A stretch of DNA of 34,458 nucleotides. It comes from Oscillospiraceae bacterium (GTDB lineage: Bacteria; Bacillota; Clostridia; Oscillospirales; Ruminococcaceae). The position numbers were made by a program, and so were the translations under genes. Positions 1 through 7,312 of the stretch are shown here, piece by piece. Under the pieces are notes generated by a model. The model was not told the origin of the DNA. It did no database searches and saw only the letters and a program-made list of their open reading frames with translations. The DNA lies in contig JAJQGB010000006.1 of NCBI GenBank assembly GCA_021200775.1, positions 1 to 34,458 on the forward strand, written 5' to 3'. The stretch's first letter is position 1. The number at the start of each line of letters is the position of its first letter.

Positions 1-43
1 ATACAAATTCATCAGTGTGTTGCACTTCGTATTGTAACATGCC

Positions 44-160
44 CCCCTCCCCTTGGCAGGGGAGGCTTTGACTGCCTCCAGGCAAGTGTCTGTGAGAGGA
101 TGATTATGGCTCCCCTGTCAAGGGGAGCTGGCAGCCACGAAGTGGCTGACTGAGGGGTTT
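44..160. repeat. GC-rich inverted-repeat element, copy A (left end incomplete)
   Basis: The segment contains two hairpins, CTCCCCTTGGCAGGGGAG and CTCCCCTGTCAAGGGGAG, followed by a third stem (GCAGCCAC/GTGGCTG) and the terminal GAGGGGTTT. The layout and sequence match copies B (23832-23972) and C (29844-29991). The outer left hairpin seen in the other copies is missing, so this copy looks truncated. It ends a few bases before the ribosome binding site of the hydrolase at 179 and fills most of the first 178 bases. No gene was found in those bases. Confidence 0.8.
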
Positions 161-178
161 CCCCAAGGAGGAATCGTT

Positions 179-1090
179 ATGAATATAGTTGAAAAGAAAG
201 TAAAGTCATCAGACGGCATACATACGCTTGTCGGGAAGGTCTATCTGCCGGAAGGTGAGCCGAAGGCGTATCTCCACGTCGTCCACGGCATGGAGGAGCA
301 CATCGGCAGGTACGACAGGTTTATGAGGGTTGCCGCCGAGAACGGATATATCTGCTTCGGGTACGACCATCTGGGGCACGGGTTGACCGCCCAGCCGACA
401 GGCGACTTCGGATATATCGCCGACAAGGACGGCTGGCTTCGGCTTTGTCAGGACGTCGAGTTCTTCTCGAGTGCCGTCCGGGCGGAGTATGGAAGCGGAC
501 TGCCCTACTACCTGATGGGGCACAGCATGGGCTCGTTTATCGTCCGTGCCGCAAGCGAAATGTATGTCAAGCCGGACAAGCTCATCATCATGGGCACCGG
601 TGGACCGATGGCGATGTCCGGAATCGGTCTGGGGCTCGTCAAGCTCAACAAGGCGGTCTATGGCGGCAGGCACTGCTCGAAGTTCGTCTATGTGACCGTT
701 TTTGGCTCGTACAACAGCCATTTCAAGTCGGAGAACGACTCCCGCAGTTGGCTCTCCTCAATTAAGGAGGAGCGTGACCGCAACCGAGATGACGAATTCT
801 GCCGCATCAAGTTCACCATCGGCGGGATGGAGGATTTGCTCCGCCTCCAGCGCTTTGTAAACCGCAAAGCGTGGTTCTCGGCACTACCAAATGAACTCCC
901 GATATTCTTGGTATCAGGCACTGACGACCCCGTCGGAAACTATGGCAAAGGCGTAAAAAAGGTCTACGACCTGCTGAAATCAAACGGCAAAAATGCCGAA
1001 CTGAAGCTGTATCAAGGCTGTCGGCATGAGATTCTCAACGATACCAGTCGTGAGGAAGTTACAAACGATATTTTGAAATTCTTAGCATAG
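179..1090 (+). CDS. alpha/beta hydrolase, monoacylglycerol lipase / S33-like
   Basis: This is a 303-residue alpha/beta-hydrolase of the serine aminopeptidase S33 (monoglyceride lipase-like) type, expected to hydrolyse lipid or other small esters in the cytoplasm. Visible features are the oxyanion-hole strand VVHGMEEHIGRYDRF (about residues 34-48), GYDHLGHG (61-68), the nucleophile elbow GHSMGS with Ser116, the acid Asp in GTDDPV (about 250) and the catalytic His in CRHEIL (about 283). No signal peptide is seen and the length is normal for the family. The ATG at 179 follows AAGGAGG at 165-171. The gene stands alone, with repeat copy A directly upstream and a convergent aminotransferase downstream. 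The exact substrate cannot be read from sequence. Confidence 0.9.
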   Translation: MNIVEKKVKSSDGIHTLVGKVYLPEGEPKAYLHVVHGMEEHIGRYDRFMRVAAENGYICFGYDHLGHGLTAQPTGDFGYIADKDGWLRLCQDVEFFSSAVRAEYGSGLPYYLMGHSMGSFIVRAASEMYVKPDKLIIMGTGGPMAMSGIGLGLVKLNKAVYGGRHCSKFVYVTVFGSYNSHFKSENDSRSWLSSIKEERDRNRDDEFCRIKFTIGGMEDLLRLQRFVNRKAWFSALPNELPIFLVSGTDDPVGNYGKGVKKVYDLLKSNGKNAELKLYQGCRHEILNDTSREEVTNDILKFLA

Positions 1091-1117
1091 AAAAAGGCTC
1101 CCGAGTGTGGGAGCCTT
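1091..1117 (-). terminator. intrinsic terminator of the aminotransferase gene
   Basis: A 9-bp stem AAGGCTCCC/GGGAGCCTT encloses a 6-base loop. On the minus strand it is followed by a T run (the AAAAA at 1091-1095). It lies between the convergent genes ending at 1090 and 1124, so it mainly serves the minus-strand gene. Confidence 0.85.
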
Positions 1118-1123
1118 AGCTGT

Positions 1124-2317
1124 TTATCTTAACTCTTCTATCGTTTCCGCCAGAATCTTCACGCCTTTGTCGATTTCTTCATCTGAAGGCATGGAGTAGT
1201 TCATCCGGAACGACCTGGTCGGCTTTGTCTCGTCGCAGAGGAACGCTGTTCCGGGGACGACGAAGACGTTTTTCTCGCCGCATTTGGCGACGAATTTTCC
1301 GAGGTCTACGCCTTCCGGAAGAGTTCCCCAAAGGAAGATTCCGCCTTCGGGACGGGTGAACTCGGCGTCAGCCGGCATGTACTTCTCCAGGCAGGAAATC
1401 ATCAGCTCAGCCTTGTGGCGGTAGAGCTCCCTTGTCTCGACAATATGCTGTTCGAGGTCGTACTCAGTCATGTATTTTGCACAGACCATCTGGAAGAAGA
1501 CGTTTGTGTGGACGTCCTCAACCTGCTTGCCGACTACAATCTTTGAAACGATTTCTTTGTTCGCCGTCAGGGTTCCGACACGGATTCCGGCGGCTAAAAT
1601 TTTTGAGAACGACCCGCAATAGATGACTCTGTCGTCAACGTCGAAGCTCTTGTATGTCGGGACATCCTCGCCCTTGAACCGGAGATCTCCGTAAGGATTG
1701 TCCTCGATAATCAGAACGTCGTACTTCCTGGCGAGCTCATAGACTGCCTTGCGGTTTTCGAGAGTCGACGTGATTCCCGCCGGGTTCTGGAAGGACGGGA
1801 TTAAGTACATAAGCTTGGTGTTCGGGTTCTCTTTTAGAGCTTTTTCGAGAAGTTCAACGTCGATGCCATCGGCTTTCAGCGGGATTCCAACGAGTTTTGC
1901 GCCGTTCGAGCGGAAAGCGTTTAAAGCTCCGATGAAGCTCGGTTCCTCGCAGATGACGACGTCGCCCGGGTTGCACATTACCTTGCATGTGAGCTCGATT
2001 CCCTGCTGACCGCCGCTGACGATGATGGTGTCGTCGTCGGGATTGTCGATGCCGTAGACTCTTGCAAGTCTTGCCTTGACAAGTTCACGAAGCGGCGCAT
2101 AGCCCTCAGTGATGCCATACTGAAGCGCCATAATCGGCTCGTTTGTGAAGATGTCGTCGGCAATCTTCTTGATTTCGGCTACCGGGAAGGAATCCGGGCT
2201 CGGGTTTCCCGCCGCAAAGCTGATTGAGCCGGGCGTGCCGAGGCTCTTAAAAATCTCCCTGATGGCAGAAGGCTTCATGTCAACGAATTTGTCGGAAATT
2301 CTATAATTTGTACTCAT
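1124..2317 (-). CDS. PLP-dependent aminotransferase, class I/II (2-aminoadipate aminotransferase-like)
   Basis: This 397-residue fold-type I aminotransferase resembles the LysN / MocR-catalytic-domain branch. It transfers amino groups between an amino acid and a 2-oxo acid using pyridoxal phosphate. Motifs are SFAAGNPSPDSFP (33-45), GGQQGIEL (102-109), the IPSFQNPAG segment (about 173-181), IIEDNPYG with the PLP-N1-binding Asp206, and SFSKILAAGIRVG with the Schiff-base Lys239. The length is full for the family and there is no fused DNA-binding domain, so this is an enzyme and not a MocR regulator. The ATG is preceded by AAAGGAC. It has its own promoter (2361-2389) overlapping the 3' end of the upstream ATPase gene, and an intrinsic terminator follows. 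Substrate preference (aromatic, 2-aminoadipate, branched chain) cannot be decided. Confidence 0.92.
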   Translation of the reverse strand: MSTNYRISDKFVDMKPSAIREIFKSLGTPGSISFAAGNPSPDSFPVAEIKKIADDIFTNEPIMALQYGITEGYAPLRELVKARLARVYGIDNPDDDTIIVSGGQQGIELTCKVMCNPGDVVICEEPSFIGALNAFRSNGAKLVGIPLKADGIDVELLEKALKENPNTKLMYLIPSFQNPAGITSTLENRKAVYELARKYDVLIIEDNPYGDLRFKGEDVPTYKSFDVDDRVIYCGSFSKILAAGIRVGTLTANKEIVSKIVVGKQVEDVHTNVFFQMVCAKYMTEYDLEQHIVETRELYRHKAELMISCLEKYMPADAEFTRPEGGIFLWGTLPEGVDLGKFVAKCGEKNVFVVPGTAFLCDETKPTRSFRMNYSMPSDEEIDKGVKILAETIEELR

Positions 2318-2360
2318 AGTGTACTACCGTCCTTTTCAAAGAATTTAATTGGTTGAGACT

Positions 2361-2389
2361 ATTATAGCACGAAATTAGTGCGATATCAA
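2361..2389 (-). promoter_or_regulatory. promoter of the aminotransferase gene
   Basis: On the minus strand, -35 TTGATA (2384-2389) and -10 TATAAT (2361-2366) are separated by 17 bp. The spacer carries a small dyad, GCAC-N7-GTGC. The -35 element overlaps the stop codon of the ATPase gene. Confidence 0.7.
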
Positions 2390-3597
2390 TACTCTTTGCT
2401 AAGAAGAAAATCTGCTATGTGCATAGTTTTTATGCCATCAACATTTCCGTCTGTGAACGGGTCAGTCCTAAGAACATATTTCGGGTAGTTGTCCTTGATG
2501 CCCAAGAGCCGCCCATACTCACGTTCTCTGGTTTTATCCGAATTGATTTCCTGCGTCACCTGAATATAGAGCTTACCTCCCTGCTTTTCGGCGACAAAAT
2601 CAATCTCGCAATCCTCCAGCTTGCCGACATAGATGCTGTATCCTCTGCGGCATAGTTCAAGATAGACGATATTTTCAAGGCTTGAAGCGACGCTGTCCTC
2701 AGAATAGCCGAGAACGCTGTACCGAAGCGAAACATCCGCAAGATAAAACTTCTCCTGAGTTTTCAGAATCTCCCTGCCCTGCAAATCATAGCGTGAGCAA
2801 CGGTGTATGAGGTACGCCTTTTCCAGCTTTTCGAGATAGTCGTAAACAGTTTCGTTGTCGATTCTGCGATTCTCCGATTTCAGATAGTCGGAAATCGATT
2901 TTGCCGAGAATGTGTTTCCGAGGTTATTGAAAACATACTTCACAACCCGTTCGAGCTGGTCTATTTTGCGAATCTGATTGCGCTTGACTATATCAGAGAA
3001 GATGGTAGAATTGTAGATGTCACGGACGATGGTATACACCTCATCCTTAGAATACTCCTGCAAGTGTGTTGCCGGGAATCCGCCAAGCCTGACGTAGTTT
3101 ACGAGTTCTGCTTTTGGGTCTCCAACACTCCCATACTGCGATTTAAACGAGAGATACTCTTCAAAAGAAAGCGTGTAAATTCTGAACGACACATACCGTC
3201 CCGTTAGGTAGGTCGAAATCTCCGAAGACATCATCCGGGAATTGGAACCGGTAACGTAGATATCGACGTCATAATCTGAAGCGAGCGAATTTACAACCTT
3301 CTCCCAGCCGGAAATTTCCTGAACCTCATCCAGAAACAGATATGTTTTGCCGCCAGGGAGGATTTTTGACTTCAGCATCTCAAACATCTGTCCCCGAGTC
3401 ATATCCTCATACTCCATAGAGTCAAACCGACAGCTTACAATCCTGTCCTCTGGAACTCCTCTTTCAACCACAAGCTTTTCCATAATCATTTTGAGGATTG
3501 TTGACTTTCCCGAGCGGCGGACGCCAGTTAAAATCTTTACAAACGGCGTATCAACATACTTCATAATCTGCTCAACATATAACGGTCTGTAAATCAT
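2386..3597 (-). CDS. AAA ATPase with DUF4143 C-terminal domain
   Basis: This 403-residue protein belongs to the widespread ATP-binding/DUF4143 family. Walker A is GVRRSGKST (25-33), Walker B is YLFLDEVQEI (about 88-97), and GSNSRMM follows as a sensor-like segment. The C-terminal part has an ExDF...QV pattern (CEIDFVAEKQGGKLYIQVTQ), typical of the PD-(D/E)XK-like fold in this family. The cellular role is not established; members are often called predicted ATPases. A TTG codon 15 bases upstream lies inside the Shine-Dalgarno sequence, so the ATG at 3597 with GGAGG eight bases before it is the better start. The gene has its own promoter and an inverted repeat between promoter and RBS. It is a single-gene unit divergent from the GH5 gene. 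Confidence 0.88.
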   Translation of the reverse strand: MIYRPLYVEQIMKYVDTPFVKILTGVRRSGKSTILKMIMEKLVVERGVPEDRIVSCRFDSMEYEDMTRGQMFEMLKSKILPGGKTYLFLDEVQEISGWEKVVNSLASDYDVDIYVTGSNSRMMSSEISTYLTGRYVSFRIYTLSFEEYLSFKSQYGSVGDPKAELVNYVRLGGFPATHLQEYSKDEVYTIVRDIYNSTIFSDIVKRNQIRKIDQLERVVKYVFNNLGNTFSAKSISDYLKSENRRIDNETVYDYLEKLEKAYLIHRCSRYDLQGREILKTQEKFYLADVSLRYSVLGYSEDSVASSLENIVYLELCRRGYSIYVGKLEDCEIDFVAEKQGGKLYIQVTQEINSDKTREREYGRLLGIKDNYPKYVLRTDPFTDGNVDGIKTMHIADFLLSKEY

Positions 3598-3611
3598 TCC
3601 GACCACCTCCA

Positions 3612-3650
3612 AATATCAAATCACGATTTGTCTAATCCAGATTTGATATT
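3612..3650. promoter_or_regulatory. inverted repeat between promoter and RBS of the ATPase gene
   Basis: The 11-bp arms AATATCAAATC (3612-3622) and GATTTGATATT (3640-3650) are perfect complements, with a further GATTTG at 3625-3630. The structure starts right next to the -10 box at 3651-3656 and reaches to the Shine-Dalgarno sequence. It could be an operator or a 5'-UTR hairpin. Confidence 0.55.
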
Positions 3651-3680
3651 ATTATACCCTATCCTGCCACGAAAAGTCAA
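3651..3680 (-). promoter_or_regulatory. promoter of the AAA ATPase gene
   Basis: On the minus strand, -35 TTGACT (3675-3680) and -10 TATAAT (3651-3656) have an 18-bp spacer. Confidence 0.7.
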
Positions 3681-3681
3681 G

Positions 3682-3736
3682 AGTTTTGCGGTTATTATCC
3701 GCAAAAGTTTCCAAAATTCCGAAGTTTTGCGGTTAT
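3682..3736. promoter_or_regulatory. direct and inverted TTTTGCGG repeats upstream of the GH5 promoter
   Basis: The 14-mer AGTTTTGCGGTTAT occurs at 3682-3695 and 3723-3736. The first copy also forms a perfect 8-bp-arm dyad, TTTTGCGG-N7-CCGCAAAA, at 3684-3706. The cluster lies 56-110 bp upstream of the GH5 -35 box, a position that would suit a regulator binding site. Confidence 0.45.
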
Positions 3737-3791
3737 AAATGTAGCAATTTCTGGAAAAGGCTTGCTCGGGAAGATTTATTATGGTCAGTGC

Positions 3792-3820
3792 TTGCAAAAT
3801 CCGTCCAGTTAATGTATACT
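3792..3820 (+). promoter_or_regulatory. promoter of the GH5 gene
   Basis: -35 TTGCAA (3792-3797) and -10 TATACT (3815-3820) have an exact 17-bp spacer, about 45 bases before the start codon. Confidence 0.7.
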
Positions 3821-3865
3821 TATAGTTGTAGTTTTCGGCACAGTACTTCAAGGAGGCATTTCAGA

Positions 3866-5308
3866 ATGAAGGCTAAAAAATTACTGAGTTTTCTTATGGC
3901 GTTGGCTGTTATGATGACGTCATTTGTGGGGGTATCAAGCAGTGTGAGTGCAACGGGGACAACTACTTCCGGAACTTCCGAAAACATGAGCACGATGGAC
4001 TTCGTCCTCAGCATGGGAATCGGAATAAATCTTGGAAACACTATGGAAGCGACCAATTCAAACGGAACAACAGTCAGAAGTTTTGAAACTGCCTGGGGAA
4101 GCCCGGTCATTACAAAAGACATCATCCAGGGCTATGCCGACGCCGGCTTCGGAGTCATCAGAATTCCCGTCGCCTGGTCTAACATGATGGACGACAACTA
4201 CAATATTGATGAAGCATACATCGAGCGTGTCCAGCAGATTGTCGACTGGGTTCTCGAATGTGGGATGAAGGCTATCGTCAACATCCACTGGGATGGCGGC
4301 TGGTGGGACGGCTTCTCCACCGACAAGAACGAGTGCATGAAGAAGTACAAGAGCATCTGGACTCAGATTTCCGAGGCTTTCAAGGACTATTCTTTAGATT
4401 TGATGTTCGAGTCAATGAACGAAGAGGGTTGCTGGGACGACATCTGGAACCGCTACGGCAGTTCCACAAGCGGCAAGAAAAAGGCTTATGAGCTTTTGGG
4501 AGAGATTAACCAGACGTTTGTCGACGTCGTGAGAGAATCCGGCGGCAACAACGAGCTTCGGCACCTCCTCATCGCCGGCTATGCCACCGACCCGGACCTT
4601 ACATGCGACGAGATGTTCGTCCTCCCCGACGACCCGGCGAACAGATACGCAATCTCGATTCACTACTATGCTCCGTCGACCTTCACGGTTATTTCGGAGG
4701 ACGCCTCCTGGGGCAAGGCTCAGTCGACCTGGGGAACCACGTCCGACTATAAATATCTCAACAAAATCATGGACATGATTTACGACACCTACGTTGCAAA
4801 CGGAATCCCCGTCATCATCGGTGAGTACGGTTGCACGACTTCAAATAAAACCGACGAAACGGTGCGGGAGTACCTGACAGCCGTCTGCGAAGCGGCGTAC
4901 ACAAGAGGCATGTGCCCGATTCTCTGGGACACTCCCGGCGGTTTCTATAACCGAAAGACCTGCGAGTTCACCGACTCTGAGCTCCTCGAAGAGTTCATGG
5001 AGATTGCGGCTATGAACCGCGCAGTCGAGATGTCGACCTATGACGATGTCGAAGAGACTGAGGACACTATCGAGCTCACTGCCACCGCCTCCGACGGCGA
5101 GGTCAAGCTCTCATGGACCTCGACCCTGTCAGACGTCGAGTACACCATCTACTACAAGCACTCGACCTCCGACACCTGGAAAGCCGCCGGCACCACTGCA
5201 AAGCTGAAAGTCACCATCACCGGCTTGAAAAACGGCACCAGCTATGACTTCAAGGTTGTAGCAGAAGACACCGAGTCGGACACCGTGACGGCAACGCCGA
5301 AGGCGTGA
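3866..5308 (+). CDS. secreted GH5 glycoside hydrolase with C-terminal Fn3 domain
   Basis: The protein has 480 residues. Residues 1-29 form a Sec signal peptide (MKAKK, hydrophobic core, AxA-like VSA). The GH5 (beta/alpha)8 catalytic domain spans about 44-390: GINLGNTMEA (53-62), VIRIPVAWSN (97-106), IVNIHWDGGWW (137-147), acid/base Glu186 in FESMNEEG, SIHYYAP (264-270) and nucleophile Glu320 in VIIGEYG. A fibronectin type III domain fills about 402-480. GH5 enzymes of this kind cleave beta-1,4-glucans or related hemicelluloses; the GxNLGNT start resembles subfamily 4, but the substrate is not certain. There is no dockerin or CBM, so it is a free extracellular enzyme. The open frame extends 60 codons upstream, but the ATG at 3866 has AAGGAGG at 3850-3856 and starts the signal peptide. 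Confidence 0.93.
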   Translation: MKAKKLLSFLMALAVMMTSFVGVSSSVSATGTTTSGTSENMSTMDFVLSMGIGINLGNTMEATNSNGTTVRSFETAWGSPVITKDIIQGYADAGFGVIRIPVAWSNMMDDNYNIDEAYIERVQQIVDWVLECGMKAIVNIHWDGGWWDGFSTDKNECMKKYKSIWTQISEAFKDYSLDLMFESMNEEGCWDDIWNRYGSSTSGKKKAYELLGEINQTFVDVVRESGGNNELRHLLIAGYATDPDLTCDEMFVLPDDPANRYAISIHYYAPSTFTVISEDASWGKAQSTWGTTSDYKYLNKIMDMIYDTYVANGIPVIIGEYGCTTSNKTDETVREYLTAVCEAAYTRGMCPILWDTPGGFYNRKTCEFTDSELLEEFMEIAAMNRAVEMSTYDDVEETEDTIELTATASDGEVKLSWTSTLSDVEYTIYYKHSTSDTWKAAGTTAKLKVTITGLKNGTSYDFKVVAEDTESDTVTATPKA

Positions 5309-5358
5309 TTAAGCAAGCCCCGCTTGGGATTTGTTTGATGGACGATTATAGCGGATTA

Positions 5359-5389
5359 AAAAAGCACTTCCGGGATGGGAGTGCTTTTT
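5359..5389 (+). terminator. intrinsic terminator of the GH5 gene
   Basis: The arms AAAAAGCACT (5359-5368) and AGTGCTTTTT (5380-5389) form a stem ending in a T run. The A-rich 5' arm makes it bidirectional, so it can also end the minus-strand MNT/HEPN transcript. Confidence 0.85.
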
Positions 5390-5414
5390 AATATTATCAG
5401 CGCATTTTTTGTGA

Positions 5415-5573
5415 CTAATCTTCTCCGTCCACTTTCTCCACAATTCCCGCAAAGAATCTCTTGACTGTGAGTAGCTCGTCCGTTGCGATATCCCAGATAA
5501 TTTTGTAGTCAAGAGTCCCATACCGGTGGGCGCAGACATTGCGGAGCTGTTTGAAGTTCCGCCAGTCAATCAT
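5415..5573 (-). CDS. HEPN (DUF86/HepT-like) protein, N-terminal half missing
   Basis: A 52-residue reading frame matches only the C-terminal half of a DUF86/HepT HEPN protein. It contains LRNVCAHRYG, the conserved RN-x3-H-x-Y ribonuclease motif (Arg11, His16), followed by TLDYKIIWDIATDELL, the usual last helix region. Family members are normally about 110-140 residues, so the first two helices are absent. The ATG lies inside the end of the MNT gene (8-base overlap of TATGATTGA), which suggests coupled translation. HEPN toxins are RNases neutralised by AMPylation from the paired MNT protein; whether this shortened form folds or cleaves RNA is unknown. It may be the remnant of a deletion that joined the MNT 3' end to the HEPN 3' half. 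Confidence 0.7.
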   Translation of the reverse strand: MIDWRNFKQLRNVCAHRYGTLDYKIIWDIATDELLTVKRFFAGIVEKVDGED

Positions 5574-5886
5574 AAATACACTTCCGCTCCTCAAGAACTC
5601 TCTTGATAAATTCTTCGTTGATGGTGACGGTGACCGGGTTGTAGAGGGCGTCCTTTGTGACGATGTCGATTTTTTTGTCGACGCTGTCCTCTATGTCACT
5701 GAAAAAGCTACAATATTTCAAGCCGATGGGTTTTGAGAACTCGACGTAGAAGTCGATGTCGCTGTCTTCAGTAGCCTCATTTCTTGCATAGGAGCCAAAA
5801 AGGTAAACCTTATCCGCACCGTACTTCTCCGCAATCGGACGTACCTTCTCAGCAATCTCTTTTGTTGTGTAAATGTCGGTGTTCAT
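5566..5886 (-). CDS. MNT-type nucleotidyltransferase (MntA-like antitoxin)
   Basis: This 106-residue minimal nucleotidyltransferase carries the GS-x10-DxD signature (GSYARNEATEDSDID, Gly31-Ser32 to Asp43/Asp45). MntA proteins AMPylate the partner HEPN toxin near its RNase motif and so act as antitoxin. The length is normal. The ATG at 5886 has AAAGGAG seven bases upstream. The next gene is a half-length HEPN. No clear promoter of its own is seen. The start codon is only about 32 bases from the duplicated lysS stop codon at 5919-5921, so before element insertion this pair would have followed lysS directly and could have been read from the greA-lysS promoter. Confidence 0.88.
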   Translation of the reverse strand: MNTDIYTTKEIAEKVRPIAEKYGADKVYLFGSYARNEATEDSDIDFYVEFSKPIGLKYCSFFSDIEDSVDKKIDIVTKDALYNPVTVTINEEFIKRVLEERKCIYD

Positions 5887-5918
5887 ACGTTAGCTCCTTT
5901 CATACAATTTAGTGTGGC

Positions 5919-5948
5919 TTTATTTATCCAAACTCTTCATCGTCGGGA
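5919..5948. repeat. left att-like direct repeat (orphan lysS 3' end)
   Basis: This is identical over 30 bp to 16333-16362. Read on the minus strand it encodes P-T-M-K-S-L-D-K-stop, the C-terminus of LysS, with no lysS body attached. Flanking bases diverge on both sides. Confidence 0.85.
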
Positions 5949-6054
5949 TTTTTAATGAGAGCTGTTCGCTATGCTTCGTGGTGCTTCGGGATGCGGTTTT
6001 TACTGCAAAGTCTCCCGTTCATCATGCTTCGTAAAGCCCCATTATCATCGCACA

Positions 6055-6095
6055 TTTGATGTCAATTTGCTGTCATTTAAAGAATTTTGCTGTCA
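6055..6095 (+). promoter_or_regulatory. three direct repeats, candidate integrase arm-binding sites
   Basis: TTTGATGTCA (6055-6064), TTTGCTGTCA (6066-6075) and TTTGCTGTCA (6086-6095) start 11 and 20 bp apart, about one and two helical turns. They lie between the att core and the integrase gene. Tn916-type integrases bind short direct repeats at such positions through their N-terminal domain. Confidence 0.6.
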
Positions 6096-6103
6096 GGCAA
6101 AAC

Positions 6104-6116
6104 GGCTCGTCGAGCC
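6104..6116 (-). terminator. short GC stem after int
   Basis: GGCTCG-T-CGAGCC lies directly after the integrase stop codon. On the minus strand it is followed by GTTTTG. It is a short stem and could be a weak terminator. Confidence 0.4.
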
Positions 6117-6120
6117 CTTC

Positions 6121-7221
6121 TTAAAATACGTTCAATTTTGCCGCCAATCGTTCAAACGATTCATGCTTTTTCTGCTCAGTTGCTTCGGCATAAATATCCA
6201 TTGTTGTCTGGATGTCCTTATGCCCCATGATAGACTGGATGACCTTCAGATTGGTCTCCTGCTCGCAAAGCCTTGTGCAGAAAGTGTGCCGCAGGTGGTG
6301 TGCCGAAAAATCAGGCAACATCACAGCTTCACGGTGTTCCTTCTTTGCGTTGACTTCCTCACCGACGTTGTAATCAGCGACTATCCGTTTGATTGCACGG
6401 TTGATGGATTGCGGATTCGGAACATTTCCGAAGCGGTTGCAGAAGATAAATCCGTGCATACCGTCAATCTCAGTGGTGTTCCAACCGTTTTCCGCCTGTT
6501 CTTCCCTCAGCATATCAAAGGCATCTTTCACGGAATCAAGCATCGGTATTGTCCGTTCACCGGCTTTTGTTTTCGGCTTTGAGACGTGCCAAACAGAAGC
6601 ACGATTTTCGCCCACCGGATAATACACCAGACTATGGTTGATGCTGATAACACCGTTTTCATAGTCGAGGTCTTCCCAGCGGAGTCCCAATGCCTCACCA
6701 ATGCGGCAACCCGTTCCCAAAAGGACGGTGAATATTGCCCACCAGTGACAGTAAATCGGGTGGTTAGCGATATGCTCCATAAACGCCCGTTGTTGCGGAA
6801 TTGTCAAGGCGTGTCGCACACCCGAAGTCTTGTCAGAGCTTTTCTTAATCTCAGCCATTACGCCATCTGCGGGATTGTTCCGGATGATGTCGTCCCGAAC
6901 TGCCAGTTGGAATGTCGGATGCAGAAGTGTATGTATGCTCTCAAGCGTGTTGACTTGGATGTTCTGTTTTTCCAACAGATAGTTGTAGAATCCGAGCACA
7001 TCCGAGAATTTGACGTCCGCAATCTTATTGTTGCCAAAGGTATCACGGACAAAACGGTCATACATATACAGGTAATTGCTTTTAGTGGTCTGCCTGAGAT
7101 TGGTTTTCAGACTCATATACCGGTCAAACACGAAATTTACTGTGGCTTTTCCGGCGACATAAATATCCAAGCCGTCCAACTGATTTTTAGCTAACTCTGC
7201 TTCCTTTTCTCTGAGGGTCAC
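6121..7221 (-). CDS. Tn916-like tyrosine integrase, normal start codon missing
   Basis: The site-specific recombinase has a complete active site: Arg173 (GTGCRIGEALGL), Lys in KPKTKAGER (215-223), HHLRH (His308/Arg311), His334 (IMGHKD) and nucleophile Tyr344 (MDIYAEAT). A SAM-like core-binding domain spans about 28-120. The annotated start is a GTG without a Shine-Dalgarno sequence. The same frame stays open about 31 codons further up (to 7317) and encodes an arm-binding-like segment, RLGTGIDTYTDPLGRRKYLY, as in Tn916 Int. That extension has no ATG, GTG or TTG before an in-frame TAG at the end of the preceding gene. Either a rare start is used or a small deletion removed the original start. 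It is transcribed with the upstream excisionase-like gene and sits next to the att repeat. Confidence 0.85.
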   Translation of the reverse strand: MTLREKEAELAKNQLDGLDIYVAGKATVNFVFDRYMSLKTNLRQTTKSNYLYMYDRFVRDTFGNNKIADVKFSDVLGFYNYLLEKQNIQVNTLESIHTLLHPTFQLAVRDDIIRNNPADGVMAEIKKSSDKTSGVRHALTIPQQRAFMEHIANHPIYCHWWAIFTVLLGTGCRIGEALGLRWEDLDYENGVISINHSLVYYPVGENRASVWHVSKPKTKAGERTIPMLDSVKDAFDMLREEQAENGWNTTEIDGMHGFIFCNRFGNVPNPQSINRAIKRIVADYNVGEEVNAKKEHREAVMLPDFSAHHLRHTFCTRLCEQETNLKVIQSIMGHKDIQTTMDIYAEATEQKKHESFERLAAKLNVF

Positions 7222-7312
7222 AAGGTCATTTGCGTAGAGATACTTACGTCGCCCAAGCGGGTCTGTATAGGTATCAATACCCGTACCAAGCCTTTCACGA
7301 TTCTTCTTCCGA

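Noticed and set aside
1-60. Promoter for the hydrolase from TTGCAC and TAACAT near 20-40
   Set aside because: The spacing is only about 9 bp and repeat copy A intervenes, so no confident promoter can be called.
3686-3865. 60-codon N-terminal extension of the GH5 protein
   Set aside because: It covers the promoter and would bury the signal peptide. The ATG at 3866 has a strong Shine-Dalgarno.
5309-5569. 86-codon minus-strand frame over the HEPN remnant
   Set aside because: It is in a different frame from the HEPN motif, has no Shine-Dalgarno, and its translation resembles no protein. The frame from 5573 to 5415 carries the RN-x3-H motif.
6586-7194. 202-codon plus-strand frame opposite int
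   Set aside because: The opposite strand encodes the full recombinase active site; this frame has no promoter, RBS or recognisable domain.
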